Source: Gnetum montanum
Lineage: Eukaryota > Streptophyta > Gnetopsida > Gnetales > Gnetaceae
Direction of reading: 5' to 3'
NCBI GenBank assembly: GCA_015680685.1
Contig: MNCI01005909.1
Coordinates: 1-64,000, forward strand
DNA length: 64,000 nucleotides
Part shown: piece by piece, positions 12,936 through 25,135 of the stretch
Layout of the letters: each line of letters begins with the position of its first letter
Position numbering within the stretch: position 1 is the first letter of the stretch
Notes under the pieces: generated by a model
Database searches by the model: none
The model's input: the letters and a program-made list of their open reading frames with translations, nothing else
What the model was told of the DNA's origin: nothing
Program-made: the position numbers and the translations under genes

Positions 12936-15644
12936 ATGGCACCCAAATCAGGGCATCCAAGGGGAGAAGGACTGTCCCAACCAAGGGACAAGCGACCAAG
13001 GATGGGAAGAGGACAAGGTGTGTGACATCCAGAGCACATGGAGGGCTCACATGCAACTGGCCCCCTCCGCAAAGGACCTGATGTGAAATCTATTCATTAG
13101 ATTTCTGAAGAGGAGATCCCCAATGAACAATCACAAGGGGATGAGACTCCAATGGTAGTGCCACAGCTTGAGGTCACCCTGACCTAGGCATGTATTGATG
13201 CTATTAAGCCGAGGGAGGTGCAACGAATGGTCCTGCAAGAGTTGAACTTTAGACCATTTCTAAAGACTGCACCAGAAGAAGTGAAGACCCAGTTGCAAAG
13301 CTCTTCTATGTGGCCAATCATCACATCCAACGATGAATGGTACCTAGGAGAGACTTACCTCTTATGGATGAATCAGCAATCGGGGTCCAAAGTAAGAATC
13401 AAAGACATTTATGTCTCTTACTCTGTGACAACAATTTCACAAGCTCTAGGGTTGCCAGAGATTGGAGCTGATGTGGCAGAGATCCCTAAACAAGCAAATC
13501 CCAAGGTAAAAGGGGAATGGATTAGGCGATGCTATGGGGTGGAATGCAAGGAGTTTGGCACTTTAACCACCATAGAGAAGATATACTCAAANTAATGTGG
13601 AAGGTGCGCTCTACCCTTTCCTTGCTTAATCAGAAAATTATGCAAACAGGCAGGGATAGCAAAATATGCTAATGACACACTTTAGCATGCCCCGATTGCC
13701 TCATGGTGAGAGATGATGAAGGATAAGACTCCAGCCACCACACGACTTGAGGAAGAGTAGCAACCACCTCCACCGCCTACACAAACAACAAGGTTGAGCT
13801 CATAATCAATCATACAACACATACGTGAAATTCAACAATTTCTCTTGACCCAACAAGAGCAACCTGTAGAAATCAGTGGAGGAGAAGACCCTTTAGTCTA
13901 TCACCTTATGATGAGCCATCTAGAGCAATTGGCTTGATCAGTGAGTCTACTAGAGGGAGCAGGGCTGATGTTTTCTATTGCCCAGACACAAGTATTTACA
14001 AGAATTGATCCTAGTATCCGATAAGTAATGGTCTCCACCCAACAATTATTTCCTAAAATCTCAGGAAATGCTGCTACTTTTTCAGTATGCTTGGAGGATG
14101 GAGAGGGGGCAACACTCTTGGTGATGTAGCACCAGGGGTAAGAAATTGCAGCTAAAGTGGTTGCTGGCATGATTTCTAAGGTCCTTAATGCATCGACGGC
14201 ACTTGTACTAGATGTACATGGACTTAAATATGTACAAACATCTGCAGGAACTTCACGTAGCAAGATCAACGTAGCCTAACATGAAGAACTGTTGGACCAA
14301 CTGGTGGGAACTAGGAAACTGCTTTCAGATGTCTTTGATCTTCCAGATAACATTACTACAACCCAGTCGAAGCTGCTCTTAGCAAGGGGCAAGTGTCTCA
14401 TCTTAGAGGGGCAACTTGAAGTAGCTCAAGCGAATTGTCAACGCTTGGTGACGGAAGTTGCCTAATTAAGGACCTAACTTGCTGATCCAGCTCTCCTCAA
14501 CCGTGAACTCACCAAAGATGAATCTTTTCAACAGCTTCAAACCAAACTTCAAACAGTTGAGGATGAGTGAGAGTCAGCAATCTTTGACAAGTCCTTGACA
14601 GACGCTCATGCATACCATCTAAACAAGGACATGGTAGAGGTTAGCTAGGAAAATGTCAGGTTGACCGTAGAAGTTTATCGCTTGCGCAATGTTGGTGTTA
14701 AAAATCAACACATGAAAGACTTCATCCACCAACAGCAGAAGGAGCTAGCCAAGGTGAACACTAATGTCATGAGATTGGCTACCGAAAATCATAACCTGTC
14801 TATGGAGGAAGTTTGGGCCTTGCAACAAAAATCAGCTATTGAAATCGCTGCTTGGAAAAATGAAGCCCTTAAGTTTGAAAAAGTTAAAAATCACTATAGG
14901 GACCAAGTGGGATTATAGAAAGAAGTAAATGAAAGAGAGATTCAAGTTGCAAAGGCCAAACTAAACCAAGCACTCTAGCAGCTTTGAGAAGAAGGCGAGG
15001 TGTGGCAACCCATCTTCGATGGATTGAATGCCTACAACCAAGCTGAGATCCACCTCAAGGAGCTGCAAATTGAAGAGATGACAGAATACATGGATTTGGC
15101 CAACCTCTGTTATGCAAACCTGGCTATGCTAACAGCTGAAAAGCCATGGTCTAACCTAGAGAAGCAAGTGGCCACCTCGTATTCTTTATACAAGGGTGAG
15201 TTCTAAGTGCATAAAGTGAGAAAACAGAATTTGGAAACAGTAAATGTGAAACTCAAGGTTCTCCACACTCATTTTGAAGGACAACATGTGGTTACTGAGA
15301 ACTTGGCCCAACAGATGAATGACTACTAGCAACTATGAACATCAATCTGAGCATTCGATATCAAATGAAAACAGTTCGTTGCCTGGTTTTTCAACTTAAA
15401 AGAACTCTTTCCTGCACTTCCATGCCCTTGAGATGTTCTAGTTCTGGCACATATTGGTGAAGCTTCTTGGACAGTGAACAATCCCAAAAGAAAAGAAGAG
15501 AAAATGAGGGCTCTATTGGAGGCTTTTCGGTTGCCTCCGGAAGTTGCAGTTGCTGCGGGACAATCATCTTCTATGCCACAACCACCACATGCACCAGAGG
15601 CTGGTGAAGGTTCATCAGAACCACCACCACCAGGGATGGTGTGA
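12936..15644 (+). pseudogene. P1 downstream accessory ORF (~900 codons, unknown function)
   Basis: From ATG 12936 (MAPKSGHPRGEG) to TGA 15642-15644 a single frame keeps protein-like composition for 903 codons with no net frameshift, though it is cut by some two dozen stops and one N (13592). N-terminal third (13218-13595): a globular part with MWPIITSNDEWYLGETYLLW and SVTTISQALGLPEIGADV, faintly like the plant-mobile-domain proteins carried by some plant retroelements. Middle (14280-15300): long Glu/Gln/Lys/Leu-rich predicted coiled coil. C-terminus: LLEAFRLPPEVAVAAG, then a Pro/Ser-rich tail. No signal peptide or membrane segment is evident, which argues against an envelope. The position between pol and 3' LTR, in sense, matches accessory or env-like ORFs of Tat/Athila elements. 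Function unknown. Confidence 0.6.
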
Positions 15645-15854
15645 CTTTCTTCAATAATTTTAACATCTTTTGGCACAATGGAGAATTCAGAATCATCAGG
15701 GTATTCAATTTTATCTTTGAACACCACCATTTTGTAATTCATTCTTCTCTATACACTCAGGCACTTAGTGTGTCAGTAAGGTCAATGTCTTTGTAGATGT
15801 GTTTTGTCATGTGTGTGTTGTAATAACTTCAGACCTTCCAAATTGTAATAAAAC

Positions 15855-15887
15855 TCGAGGACGAGTTTTCACTTAGTCATGGGGATA
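15855..15887 (+). other. P1 polypurine-tract region
   Basis: Immediately before the 3' LTR the sequence runs actcgaggacgagttttc, then catggggata. Plant Ty3/gypsy elements typically carry GAGGACGAG followed by a G-run at this place. It would prime plus-strand DNA synthesis. Confidence 0.5.
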
Positions 15888-16783
15888 TGATGAAGTGCTC
15901 ATTAGTTGATGTGTCAACTAGGCTACGTATACGGAGCCCCATATACGTGGCCACATTGACGTAACCCCGTCAATGCATCTGTCCATGCGTTTACGTGGCC
16001 TTGTTTACACAGAGTCTATTCTAGCTATAAATAAGTGTGATTCCACCACACTTAGGCATCTTTTGAGTTAGTTGTAGCGAAGCTCTTGCAGTTTGTTCCC
16101 GCGAGAGTTAGAATATTTTCCAAGTGCCCATAACATGTGTGAGAAAGGTGTCCAGCTCTTTATTCGAGTGCTAATGTACCTAAGCCCATTGGCATGACCA
16201 ACAATAAAGACGATATTTTTAAGCATTCCTTGTAGCATTTGGATTTAATCATTTAAGCATTTAAATAGTTTAATATTTCCACGCTTTAATAATTCCTTAA
16301 GTTTTCATTGTTATCACTCTATCATTATTGCTCTTTTATATTCTGTAAAAACTATAAGTACGACCATCTCAAACGTAAACCCAACACTTGGCAATCTAGT
16401 GATGCTTAACATCTGGTAACCCAGTAGTGGTCAAGGGATGCTCAGGATGTGTATGGAAGATGGGATCGGTTGCTTATGCTAGGGAGAGTTAGGAGATAGA
16501 ATAGAATAGAACAATTATAGATTACGCAACATTCCATTTCTTACATTTCAAGAATTAGATTTTAGAAGATAAAGAGAAAAACAATAAAAATCATTTACCT
16601 CACTTAACCATCGCCTTAGAACACCACAAGTGAGGTTGGGAAGACAACAACCATTCTAACATAAGGTTTTGCTGGCTAAAGTTTGGTGTATGCAAGTGCT
16701 TACAGTCTGCAGAATTCGACTGAGTCGCATGTGAATGCCTGTGATTCGTATGGTTGGGCATAGGGGTACCTTGCTACTCATCA
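15888..16783 (+). repeat. 3' LTR of P1
   Basis: An 896-bp LTR, TGATGA...TCATCA, paired with 3773-4642. It carries about 20 extra bases near 16035 (gattccaccacacttagg) absent from the 5' copy. It is flanked on the right by ATGTC, the target duplication. Confidence 0.88.
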
Positions 16784-17036
16784 ATGTCCTAGCCATGTTT
16801 TTAGTAACTTAATATCCTTCTTACACATGATCAAGATTTTCCATCATGAGGCTACTTAAAGCATTAATGGTGCTAAATGTTTAGGTGGCAAGACAATATT
16901 GCCTTGTACATCTCTTCATCTTAGTTGTTCATCCTAGTGAAAAATAAATGTAAAATCAAGATAATAAGGGTCAATATGAGCATATGAAATCTTGGTTTGC
17001 ATTAATGCACTTCAATATTCTTGATTTTAATCCTTG
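16784..17036 (-). mobile_element. Element M2 leader/gag start, left copy
   Basis: About 253 bp of M2 internal sequence that resumes after P1. It is repeated nearly unchanged at 18241-18494. It has no open frame of note and belongs to the untranslated leader or the degraded start of M2 gag. Confidence 0.55.
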
Positions 17037-17047
17037 ATTTGCATTAA

Positions 17048-17923
17048 TGATGAGTGGCGAGGTACCCCTACACTCAACCATACGAATACGAGTGTAGCAC
17101 GCACGATCCGGTCGAACTCCGCAGACTAAATGCCTACACGCCTCATGGAACACTTAAGGTTAACCATTCGTTGTCTTCCCAGACTTACNAGTCTAAATTA
17201 CCTAGCGTCAGCATCCATTCCCACTTACCGTACACACCCTGAACTGATGCAACCGTGGCTACCAAACGCTAATCGTTACTGGGATTACCACGCGTAATGC
17301 ACGTGCTCAAAGTGTTCGTACTAAGGCACTTAACTAGGAGGAAAGGGTTGAGAGAATCTAATCTAGCCTGAGTGCGATGAGCAGCTGATTCCTTGACTAT
17401 CCGTACACATCCTTGTGCATGACTACCACTAGGATTACCAAGCGTAGATCCTGGATACGCCACTAGGTTACCAAGTAGTCACACGAAGATGCTTGTAATC
17501 AAGTCGTACTCATTCTGCATTTCTAGCCTAAGTGCGATGAGCAACCAATTCCTTGACTATCTATACACATCCTTGAATGCTTGTAATCAAGTCGTACTCA
17601 TTTCGCATTACTAAGAAAGAAAGTAATAAATAAAATCCTATTCCATGCACTGCAAGGTTTATTCGAAAAGCTCGTCTTTATTGTCGTACACAACTTTTGT
17701 TCAGGTACAATGTTGCTTGAATAAAATCCATACACTTTGGGACTCCTATTGCGGGCACATGGAAAATATTCTATCTCTAGAGTGATCAATCTGCCAGAGT
17801 TTTCCTACTTCCAACCCAGGATGGGAAAACAAGGGAGAGCCACCTCTTATTTATAGACTTGGCGACGGACCGCGATATTGCATGGGATGCGATATTGCGG
17901 CCTATGCGAATCGCGTCTCATCA
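17048..17923 (-). repeat. Solo LTR (M1-like family)
   Basis: An 876-bp LTR reading on the minus strand, TGATGA...TCATCA in plus coordinates. Its first ~90 bp align with the M1 LTR and it ends in tandem gatattgc motifs as M1 does. There is no primer site on its left and no target duplication (ATTAA left, CTTAT right), so it arose by recombination rather than simple insertion plus LTR-LTR excision. One N lies at 17189. Confidence 0.7.
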
Positions 17924-18240
17924 CTTATGCTAGGGAGAGTTAGGAGATAGAATAGAATAGAACAATTATAAATTACGCAACATTCCATTTCTTACATTTC
18001 AAGAATTCGATTTTAGAAGATAAAGAGAAAAACAATAAAAATCATTTGCCTCAATCTCACTTAACCATCGCCTTAGAACACCACAAGTGAGGTTGGGAAG
18101 ACAACAACCGTTCTAACATAAGGTTTTGCTGGCTAAAGTTTGGTGTATGCAAGTGCTTACAGTCTGCAGAATTTGACTGAGTCACGTGTGAACGCCTGTG
18201 ATTCGTATGGTTGGGCGTAGGGGTACCTTGCCACTCATCA

Positions 18241-18694
18241 ATGTCCTAGCCATGTTTTTAGTAACTTAATATCCTTCTTGCACATGATCAAGATTTTCCA
18301 TCATGAGGGCTACTTAAAGCATTAATGGTGCTAAACGTTCAGGTGGCAAGACAATATTGCCTTGTACATCTCTTCATCTTAGTTGTTCATCCTAGTGAAA
18401 AATAAATGTAAAATCAAGATAATAAGGGTCAATATGAGCATATGAAATCTTGGTTTGCATTAATGCACTTCAATATTCTTGATTTTAATCCTTGTCATGA
18501 CTTTCATGGAATATAGTAGTAGGTGGAGATTTTTCTTTAGTTGTAGAAGTCATGTTAAGTGTTTGATGCTTAAGTGTGTATGTTTTAGGAAATTATTCTA
18601 AGTATGAGAAATATACTTCATGATGCTTAATACAATGAACTTTGTAAAATCAACTAACTAGCAAACATTGACACATTCCCAGTAATGGTGCCAA
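18241..18694 (-). mobile_element. Element M2 leader with primer binding site
   Basis: M2 internal sequence between its LTR and the second duplicated copy. The primer site is 18676-18694, reading TTGGCACCATTACTGGGAA on the minus strand, next to the LTR. An ATG near 18510 (MKVM) could be the gag start. It joins M2 gag at 3772 and below once P1 is removed. Confidence 0.6.
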
Positions 18695-19687
18695 TGATGA
18701 GCGGTCAAGTATTCCAACACTCAACCATACAAGTTACAAGTGTTCACGTATGACCAAATTGTAATATGTGGATGGACAATGTAAGTATATTAGTAGTTGA
18801 TGTTAAGTTTGTGATTGTTGTCTTCCTACTCAGAGTTAGCAAGGTGCAAATCGTATTGTTTAACTCTTAGTAAGGTATATAATGTCTTGATGTTGTTTAG
18901 CTTGAAATATGCTAAGCATAGGCATGATGAAAGTCATTGTAATGTCTAAGACTAAGTACAATGAAAATGTAAATATATTCTATCCTATTGGTGATAAGCA
19001 TCCATTCTTGGTTTTCCGTACATGTCCTAGGCTGATGTAACCATTACTGGGATTACCAAGTAACTTCACTACTGAGTGAATCAAACAAAGTCACTACTAG
19101 GTTACCAAATAGTTACACTTTACACTCGAAACCAGCTATGCTTGTTTTGCCTTACTAATAAACATTGAAAAAGTAAAGGAGTTAGTAGAAGTAAATGACT
19201 TAATGAATGTAAACAACATGGAAAAGTAAAATTATGCTAAGTGAATTGCTATAATGATAAAAAATAATCTTGATCTTTATTGCCATTCATGAATTGTGTC
19301 TAGGAACAATTCACTTGAATAAAGATTCTGTACAACTGTAATTCACCACATTGTGGGAATTCACTCTAATTCATGAAAACAAACTACAAGAATTTTGCTA
19401 AGTGTTGGCCAAAAGTTGTCCTTTCAACACAACAATGAGTTGGTATTTATAGACATGACTTTGGCCCACTATGTTGCATCTACAATGATGTATACAGAAC
19501 TACAATATTGTGAGCTCGCATATTAAAGGTTTTGTCAAAAGTAATCTTGCTAACAAGCCTAAAGCATCAAATGAAGATGAACAAATTTGGAGATGGGAGG
19601 GGTTTAGATATTGCCTGATGAAGTAACACTTTAATCTTGCCTATGGACACATGACTTTGCCAAGTGGTAGCCTATATCTAGTCATCA
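18695..19687 (-). repeat. LTR of element M2
   Basis: A 993-bp LTR, TGATGA...TCATCA in plus coordinates, opening like the other family members (tcaaccatacaa) but more diverged. The primer site abuts its left edge, so it is the 5' LTR of a minus-strand element that contains P1 and M1. The right flank is TTACA. Confidence 0.7.
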
Positions 19688-19689
19688 TT

Positions 19690-19800
19690 ACAATGAAGTG
19701 TTAGCCTAGTGGTAAGACTTTTGATTTGAAAGCTTTAAGTCATGGGTTTGATTTTTGTTGGCAATGTTGAGTTACATATGTTGGGGTATACCTATATTAA
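19690..19800 (+). repeat. tRNA-derived SINE-like head
   Basis: TAGCCTAGTGG at 19702-19712 fits the Pol III box A consensus exactly. GGTTTGATTTT at 19745-19755 fits box B if two C-to-T changes are allowed; the spacing of about 33 nt is tRNA-like. No clear tail or target duplication was found. Confidence 0.4.
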
Positions 19801-20283
19801 AGTTATTTCAGGGTTGCTACACTCTCTTGCCTATATTGGAACAGGTGTTCAGATTGACTAGAAACGGATTGTGACTGCAGACGGCTCATTTACCGCGGAA
19901 ATTTGATCGCTGTGTCGCTCACCTTATTCACTGCTGCAGAAAATGTTACATCCGACACAGGATGTGTGCTTGCGAATTGGGCTAGGGTTGATTTCTCTGT
20001 GAAGCACTCACAGTATCTCTGCAGAAATCATAGAAAGGTTGATCTTTTTACAGTTGAACAAACGTGGAAAAATCGATTTTTTCGACTAGCAGACAAGCGG
20101 ACATAGACGCGCAGAATTGTGGTGGACCCGGAGGATTCCTGTTCGTGATCATCACGCGTGCGTTGCCTAAAATTATCATCCATTAATAAACCCGGTGAGT
20201 TTGTTCCATTGTGTTCTGTTTGGTTTTTTCATATTTTCTTTTTGCTTTTCTAAATTGGCTAGGTTTAGGCTCAACGGGTCTGC

Positions 20284-21264
20284 ATGACCCAATCCGCTTT
20301 GTCTTCTTGCTCTGATGTTGATGTTGGAGGAAAAAAACGTAAAATAATGGAATCCTCCAATATTAACATTGACTCACAGCCTATTGACAACTCAACCAAT
20401 ATGGATGCAAATGATTCTGTTTTACGTTTTGATTTTCCGGAAGACATCTTTGACCAAACCGTCCAAACATTTACTCACCTATACACAATTGGCTTCTTCA
20501 CTGGTAGGATTCCTCCTGCCTCGGTGTTCCAAGATTGGGTTAAAAAATTTTGGGAACCCCGTAATATTAGATTAACCTTAGCTTCCAATCTCACAAAAGG
20601 CTTTTTTCTGTTTGCTTTTGAAACTAAGGCTATGGCAGAGTTCGTAAAACAACAGTCTATTTGGGATGTTTATGGCTCTTTTTTAGTCCTTCAACCCTGG
20701 AAGGAGGATTTCGATCCTGCAAAAGCTAGCAAAAGTATTTTGCCGGTTTGGATCGAATTTCCAGGACTCCCTCCTCATTTTTCTCCCCATGTTGATATCC
20801 TTGCTGCACAAGTTGGGGAATTCATCGGAATGGAGAACTTTTCAGGCTTCCGTCCACGACCCACTCAATGTGTGTGCGTCAAAATCGATATGCAAAAGCC
20901 ACGTCCTGATTCACTAGAAGTTAATGTAAAAGGAAAGACCTTTGTTCAGAAAATCTCATATCTTACACTTCCCAACAGTTGTTATTACTGCCTCGATCCG
21001 AACCACCGTAAAGCTCAATGCCCGAAGTTACTGGCCAAGCTTGAAGCTGAGCAAATTTTAGCAGAACAAGTTAGTGAAGAACTAAAATCTCAAAACATAT
21101 CTCAGGACATAGGCAAGGATAATGTCGAGGATCAATCAACTAAACCTCCTTCTTCGGATTCTAAGGTGTCCGACATGGATGATATGAGAACCAATGACAC
21201 TAATGTTACTAAGACTCCTCTTAATCAGGAAAGGGCCCCAAAAGATGCTACTAGTGGTTGGGAG
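20284..21264 (+). CDS. LINE-A ORF1 (partial, runs into gap)
   Basis: ATG 20284 opens 327 uninterrupted codons. Residues ~45-210 look like the DUF4283 domain of plant L1 ORF1 (LRFDFPEDIFDQTVQTF, VLQPWKEDFDP, LPVWIEFPGLPPHF). A zinc knuckle CYYCLDPNHRKAQC (CX2CX4HX4C) follows at ~233-246. Then comes a charged Glu/Lys/Asp/Ser-rich tail that runs into the Ns. ORF1 proteins bind the element's RNA and act as chaperones. No stop codon occurs in the visible part; the C-terminus is unknown. Confidence 0.8.
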
Positions 21265-22079
21265 NNNNNNNNNNNNNNNNNNNNNNNNNNNNNNNNNNNN
21301 NNNNNNNNNNNNNNNNNNNNNNNNNNNNNNNNNNNNNNNNNNNNNNNNNNNNNNNNNNNNNNNNNNNNNNNNNNNNNNNNNNNNNNNNNNNNNNNNNNNN
21401 NNNNNNNNNNNNNNNNNNNNNNNNNNNNNNNNNNNNNNNNNNNNNNNNNNNNNNNNNNNNNNNNNNNNNNNNNNNNNNNNNNNNNNNNNNNNNNNNNNNN
21501 NNNNNNNNNNNNNNNNNNNNNNNNNNNNNNNNNNNNNNNNNNNNNNNNNNNNNNNNNNNNNNNNNNNNNNNNNNNNNNNNNNNNNNNNNNNNNNNNNNNN
21601 NNNNNNNNNNNNNNNNNNNNNNNNNNNNNNNNNNNNNNNNNNNNNNNNNNNNNNNNNNNNNNNNNNNNNNNNNNNNNNNNNNNNNNNNNNNNNNNNNNNN
21701 NNNNNNNNNNNNNNNNNNNNNNNNNNNNNNNNNNNNNNNNNNNNNNNNNNNNNNNNNNNNNNNNNNNNNNNNNNNNNNNNNNNNNNNNNNNNNNNNNNNN
21801 NNNNNNNNNNNNNNNNNNNNNNNNNNNNNNNNNNNNNNNNNNNNNNNNNNNNNNNNNNNNNNNNNNNNNNNNNNNNNNNNNNNNNNNNNNNNNNNNNNNN
21901 NNNNNNNNNNNNNNNNNNNNNNNNNNNNNNNNNNNNNNNNNNNNNNNNNNNNNNNNNNNNNNNNNNNNNNNNNNNNNNNNNNNNNNNNNNNNNNNNNNNN
22001 NNNNNNNNNNNNNNNNNNNNNNNNNNNNNNNNNNNNNNNNNNNNNNNNNNNNNNNNNNNNNNNNNNNNNNNNNNNNNNN
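21265..22079. other. Assembly gap (815 N)
   Basis: An unbroken run of Ns inside LINE-A, where the end of ORF1 and the apurinic-like endonuclease domain of ORF2 should be. That content normally needs more than 815 bp, so the gap length may be nominal. Confidence 0.99.
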
Positions 22080-25000
22080 GGAACTCCTACTCTTCTAGCG
22101 ATCTTTATATCTTTAACACTGCCTTTCTTCATAGTTCCTCCCTTTGCTCTCTATTGATGCAAATTTGGAATGTGCATCCTAAACCCCTTGGTGAAGATGG
22201 TTGGATTGATTGGTGGAATAATGCTTATATCCGCCTCCAATGGTTTTCCAAACATGCGGGTAAACTGGTGGCTTCACGACTATGTTCTCATAAGTCCAAC
22301 CTTCATAAGGAAATCTCCCTCCTTCAAAATACTATCAATAAAGAGGACGCTACTGAGGCTCACTTTAGTCGTTTAAAATATGCCAAAGAGAACCTACGTA
22401 TCATGGATCACTATGAAGCTAGAGGTGCTCATCTCCGTGCTCGTCTCTTTTGGCTTCGCATGGGTGACCAAGCTACTACTGGCTTTTTTCGTCTACTCAA
22501 AGGGGGGAACCCGTCCCATAAAATTCCAACTATTCAAGTCAAAGACAATATCTTCACCTCCAAGGATGACATTTTACAGGCCTTCTTTGAGTTCTACTCT
22601 CAAACTTTTCGAAAAGAGGCGATTGACCCCATAGCAGTAAATACTTGCTTAGGAGCTATTACTCCTTTTAATCGCTCCATCTTTGGTGATGCTTCTCTTC
22701 TTTCCAAACAGGATCTTGGTAATGCTCTCCAACAATTCCACGATGGTAAAGCCCCTGGTATGGATGGCCTTCCCATAGAATTTTTTAAGAAATTCTGGCC
22801 TACTCTTCAAGACATTGTCTATAGTGTGTATAAGGAAGCTCTTAGGGTAGGATCCTTTGGTAAGCAGATTAATGCTGGTATTATTAAGTTTCTCCCTAAG
22901 TTAGGAGATCGCATGAGCATAAGTAATTGGCACCCTATCACTCTCTTGAATGTTATCTATAAAATAGTAGCCAAAGCTATCGCTAATAAACTTAAACCTT
23001 TTCTTCCTCATCTTATAAGCAAGGAGCAAACCGGTTTTGTTCAAGGAAGGTATATTTTAGATAATGTTGTTACTGCTATCGAGGGCTTGCATTGGGCTTC
23101 TTCCACTAATCAAAATGTCATTCTTCTTAAGTTGGATTTTGCTAAAGCCTACGACATGCTTGATTGGTCCTTTTTAAAAAGTATAGTCAAACACCATAAC
23201 TTAGGTAATGTTTTTGAAAGACATGTCGATCTTGTTTTGTCATAGGCCTCTTCAGTCATTTGCATTAACGGATCCTTCTCTAAGGTCATTGAGCTTCAAA
23301 AATCAATTCGACAGGGGTGCCCTTTAGCCTCTTATCTTTTCATCCTGGCTGCTGATGCTCTTGGAGCTGTTCTTAGATCTCATAACAATTCTATGTGGCT
23401 AAGAGGTATCTCTCTCCCACAACAAGCAAAGGATCTTGTTTACAGCCAGTTTGCAGATGATACTTTTATCACTTTGATTGAGGACCATAATAATTTTAAC
23501 ACTGCCTTGCATTGCATAGATATTTACTGTAGAGCCTCAAAAGCTAAGATCAATTGGAACAAAACACAAGCCATCCGATCTAGCTTCTCTCCTAGGCCTC
23601 CTTGGACTTATCATTTTGATATCAAGTGGCTCTCTCCTACTGATAATTTCACCCTCCTAGGCATCCCTATTGCTCTATTTGCTACTCCCACTACCATATG
23701 GAACAATGTGGTGGAAAAGGTGAAACATAAAGCTTTGAAATGGGCTTCTAAACCCTTATCTCTTGCAGGTAGATTTATTGTCGTTAATCATATTTTGAGC
23801 TCCACGCATGTCTATTACTCTTCCTTTATGGCTCCTTCAAAATTCTCTTTTCAAAGCATCAACAACATACTTAGAAATTTCCTTTGGGGGGATAAGGATG
23901 ATCACAAAGCTTTTCATCGAGTAGCTTGGGATCCCTGCACTTTAAGTAAAGAACACGGGGGCTTAGGCCTTGCCTCTATTGAGCACCAGAGTATTCTCTT
24001 GGCCTCCAAATGGGTGACTCGGTGTATTGAAGGAGATGAAGCTTGGAAGATCCTTTTTAGGCATCACATCTCTTGTCTTGGTATTCATCATAGATGGCAA
24101 AATACTCACTGGAGTAACTGGATTTTTAGTGAAGGCTCTCAGAAGATCAAAGGTTCTTTCTAGTTTAAGCAAATTTGGCAGTGTTGGAGCCAGCTTAGAG
24201 GCTTGTTGCAATGGAAACCTTTCCATATAAGCTTGCACTCTCTGTCGACACACTCGATCTAGTGGTCTCCTATTTTCAAAAAGAATGGAGGTTGTCTCTA
24301 TGATGAATTCTCTCATAGAGCCAATCGTTTTGCCGACCACAATCTCCACCATATTGACCAACTTTATACTGTTAGAAATGATTCTCCTACCCTCTCTTGG
24401 ACACAGGCAAAAGTAAAATGGGGGTTTCAAAGACAAGATATTATCATTTACCAACACATAGAGCAAGTTCTTTCTAACTTTGTTGTGCATAAGTTGCATA
24501 ATAATATTCCTTGGTATGAAGATTGGTTTTGGCCTGACGGTTCCCCTCTTTGCTCTTTACGCATCTCTAAAGCCAAATCTTGGTTTCATGCGCAAGCTTT
24601 TCAATTTTCCACTCTAAATAGACGTTGGAGTTTACATCTTGAGGATCACCAGTGGAAAACTATTTTTCGTCGGATTTGGACTTCCAAGGCCCAACCTAAG
24701 CATCGTTTCTTGTTTTGGTCCTTGGTTCATCAAGGTCTTCCCATCGGACATAGGCTTCATTTGTTAGGAATTGATCATCCTAAATGCCCCATTTGTAAAG
24801 CGGATGATTCTTTTCAACACGTCTTTTGGGATTGTTCATTCTCTCAATACATTTGGAAATGGTGTCAATCTCTCCAAGTCTTCCTTCCTAATCATTCTAT
24901 TTGTTTTCCTCAATGTATCCTTCAAGATGATTGTGTTAAGCGTCACCTTCAAAAAGCCTGGAAAATCCTCCTATTTGAGATTATCTTCTTTATTTGGAAA

Positions 25001-25135
25001 TGTTTTCTAGATGCTTGGTATCAAAACACAAACTACAATGAATTTGACTACGGTATGAAATGCTCTATTGCTAGTAATGTTCAACTTCACTGTCGTGAAC
25101 TAGGCTTTCTCAATAATATTACCTTTTCCAACTGA
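22080..25135 (+). pseudogene. LINE-A ORF2, reverse transcriptase and zf-RVT
   Basis: One frame runs from the gap edge to TGA 25133-25135, broken only by three TAG codons (23243, 24161 and about 24260). Motifs in order: FHDGKAPGMDGLPIEFFKKFW, NWHPITLLNVIYKIVAKAIANKLKPFLP, QTGFVQGRYILDNV, LKLDFAKAYDMLDW, IRQGCPLASYLFILAADALG, the intact catalytic FADDTFITL near 23455, then LLGIPI and HGGLGLASIEHQSILLASKW. The zf-RVT domain is at ~24660-24870 (KHRFLFWSLVHQGLP, CPICKADDSFQHVFWDC). No RNase H domain. It would copy the LINE RNA by target-primed reverse transcription. The endonuclease part is in the gap. Confidence 0.85.

Larger units (their letters stand above)
3773..16783 (+). mobile_element. Nested Ty3/gypsy (Tat/Athila-like) LTR retrotransposon P1
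   Basis: A complete 13.0-kb element: 5' LTR 3773-4642, primer site 4643-4661, gag, protease, RT, RNase H, integrase (order PR-RT-RH-INT, hence Ty3/gypsy), a ~2-kb spacer, a long extra reading frame, a purine-rich tract and 3' LTR 15888-16783. The 5-bp target duplication ATGTC at 3768-3772 and 16784-16788 fixes both edges and shows it inserted into M2 gag. All reading frames carry stops, and catalytic residues of RT and integrase are changed, so it is not autonomous. The primer site near tRNA-Asp, the 6-bp inverted termini TGATGA/TCATCA and the extra ORF point to the Tat/Athila branch; the exact lineage is inference. Confidence 0.88.
16473..18494 (+). repeat. Segmental duplication around a solo LTR
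   Basis: Two copies of the same join (3' part of the P1 LTR plus 253 bp of M2 flank) lie at 16473-17036 and 17924-18494. They differ by scattered substitutions (for example taaatgtttagg versus taaacgttcagg), so they are not identical assembly copies. Between them sits the solo LTR 17048-17923, whose right edge abuts the second copy exactly. Confidence 0.75.

Noticed and set aside
12936-15644. Envelope gene (endogenous retrovirus-like) reading of the P1 accessory ORF
   Set aside because: No signal peptide, hydrophobic fusion or transmembrane segment and no Cys pattern seen; the long coiled coil fits better with a non-envelope protein.
17043-17928. Simple insertion origin of the solo LTR at 17048
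   Set aside because: The flanking 5-mers ATTAA and CTTAT do not match, and the flanks are copies of one another's region, so recombination is needed.
20284-23245. Very long open frames of 604 and 683 codons across the N run
   Set aside because: They are open only because Ns hide stops; the real units are LINE-A ORF1 (before the gap) and ORF2 (after it), in different frames.
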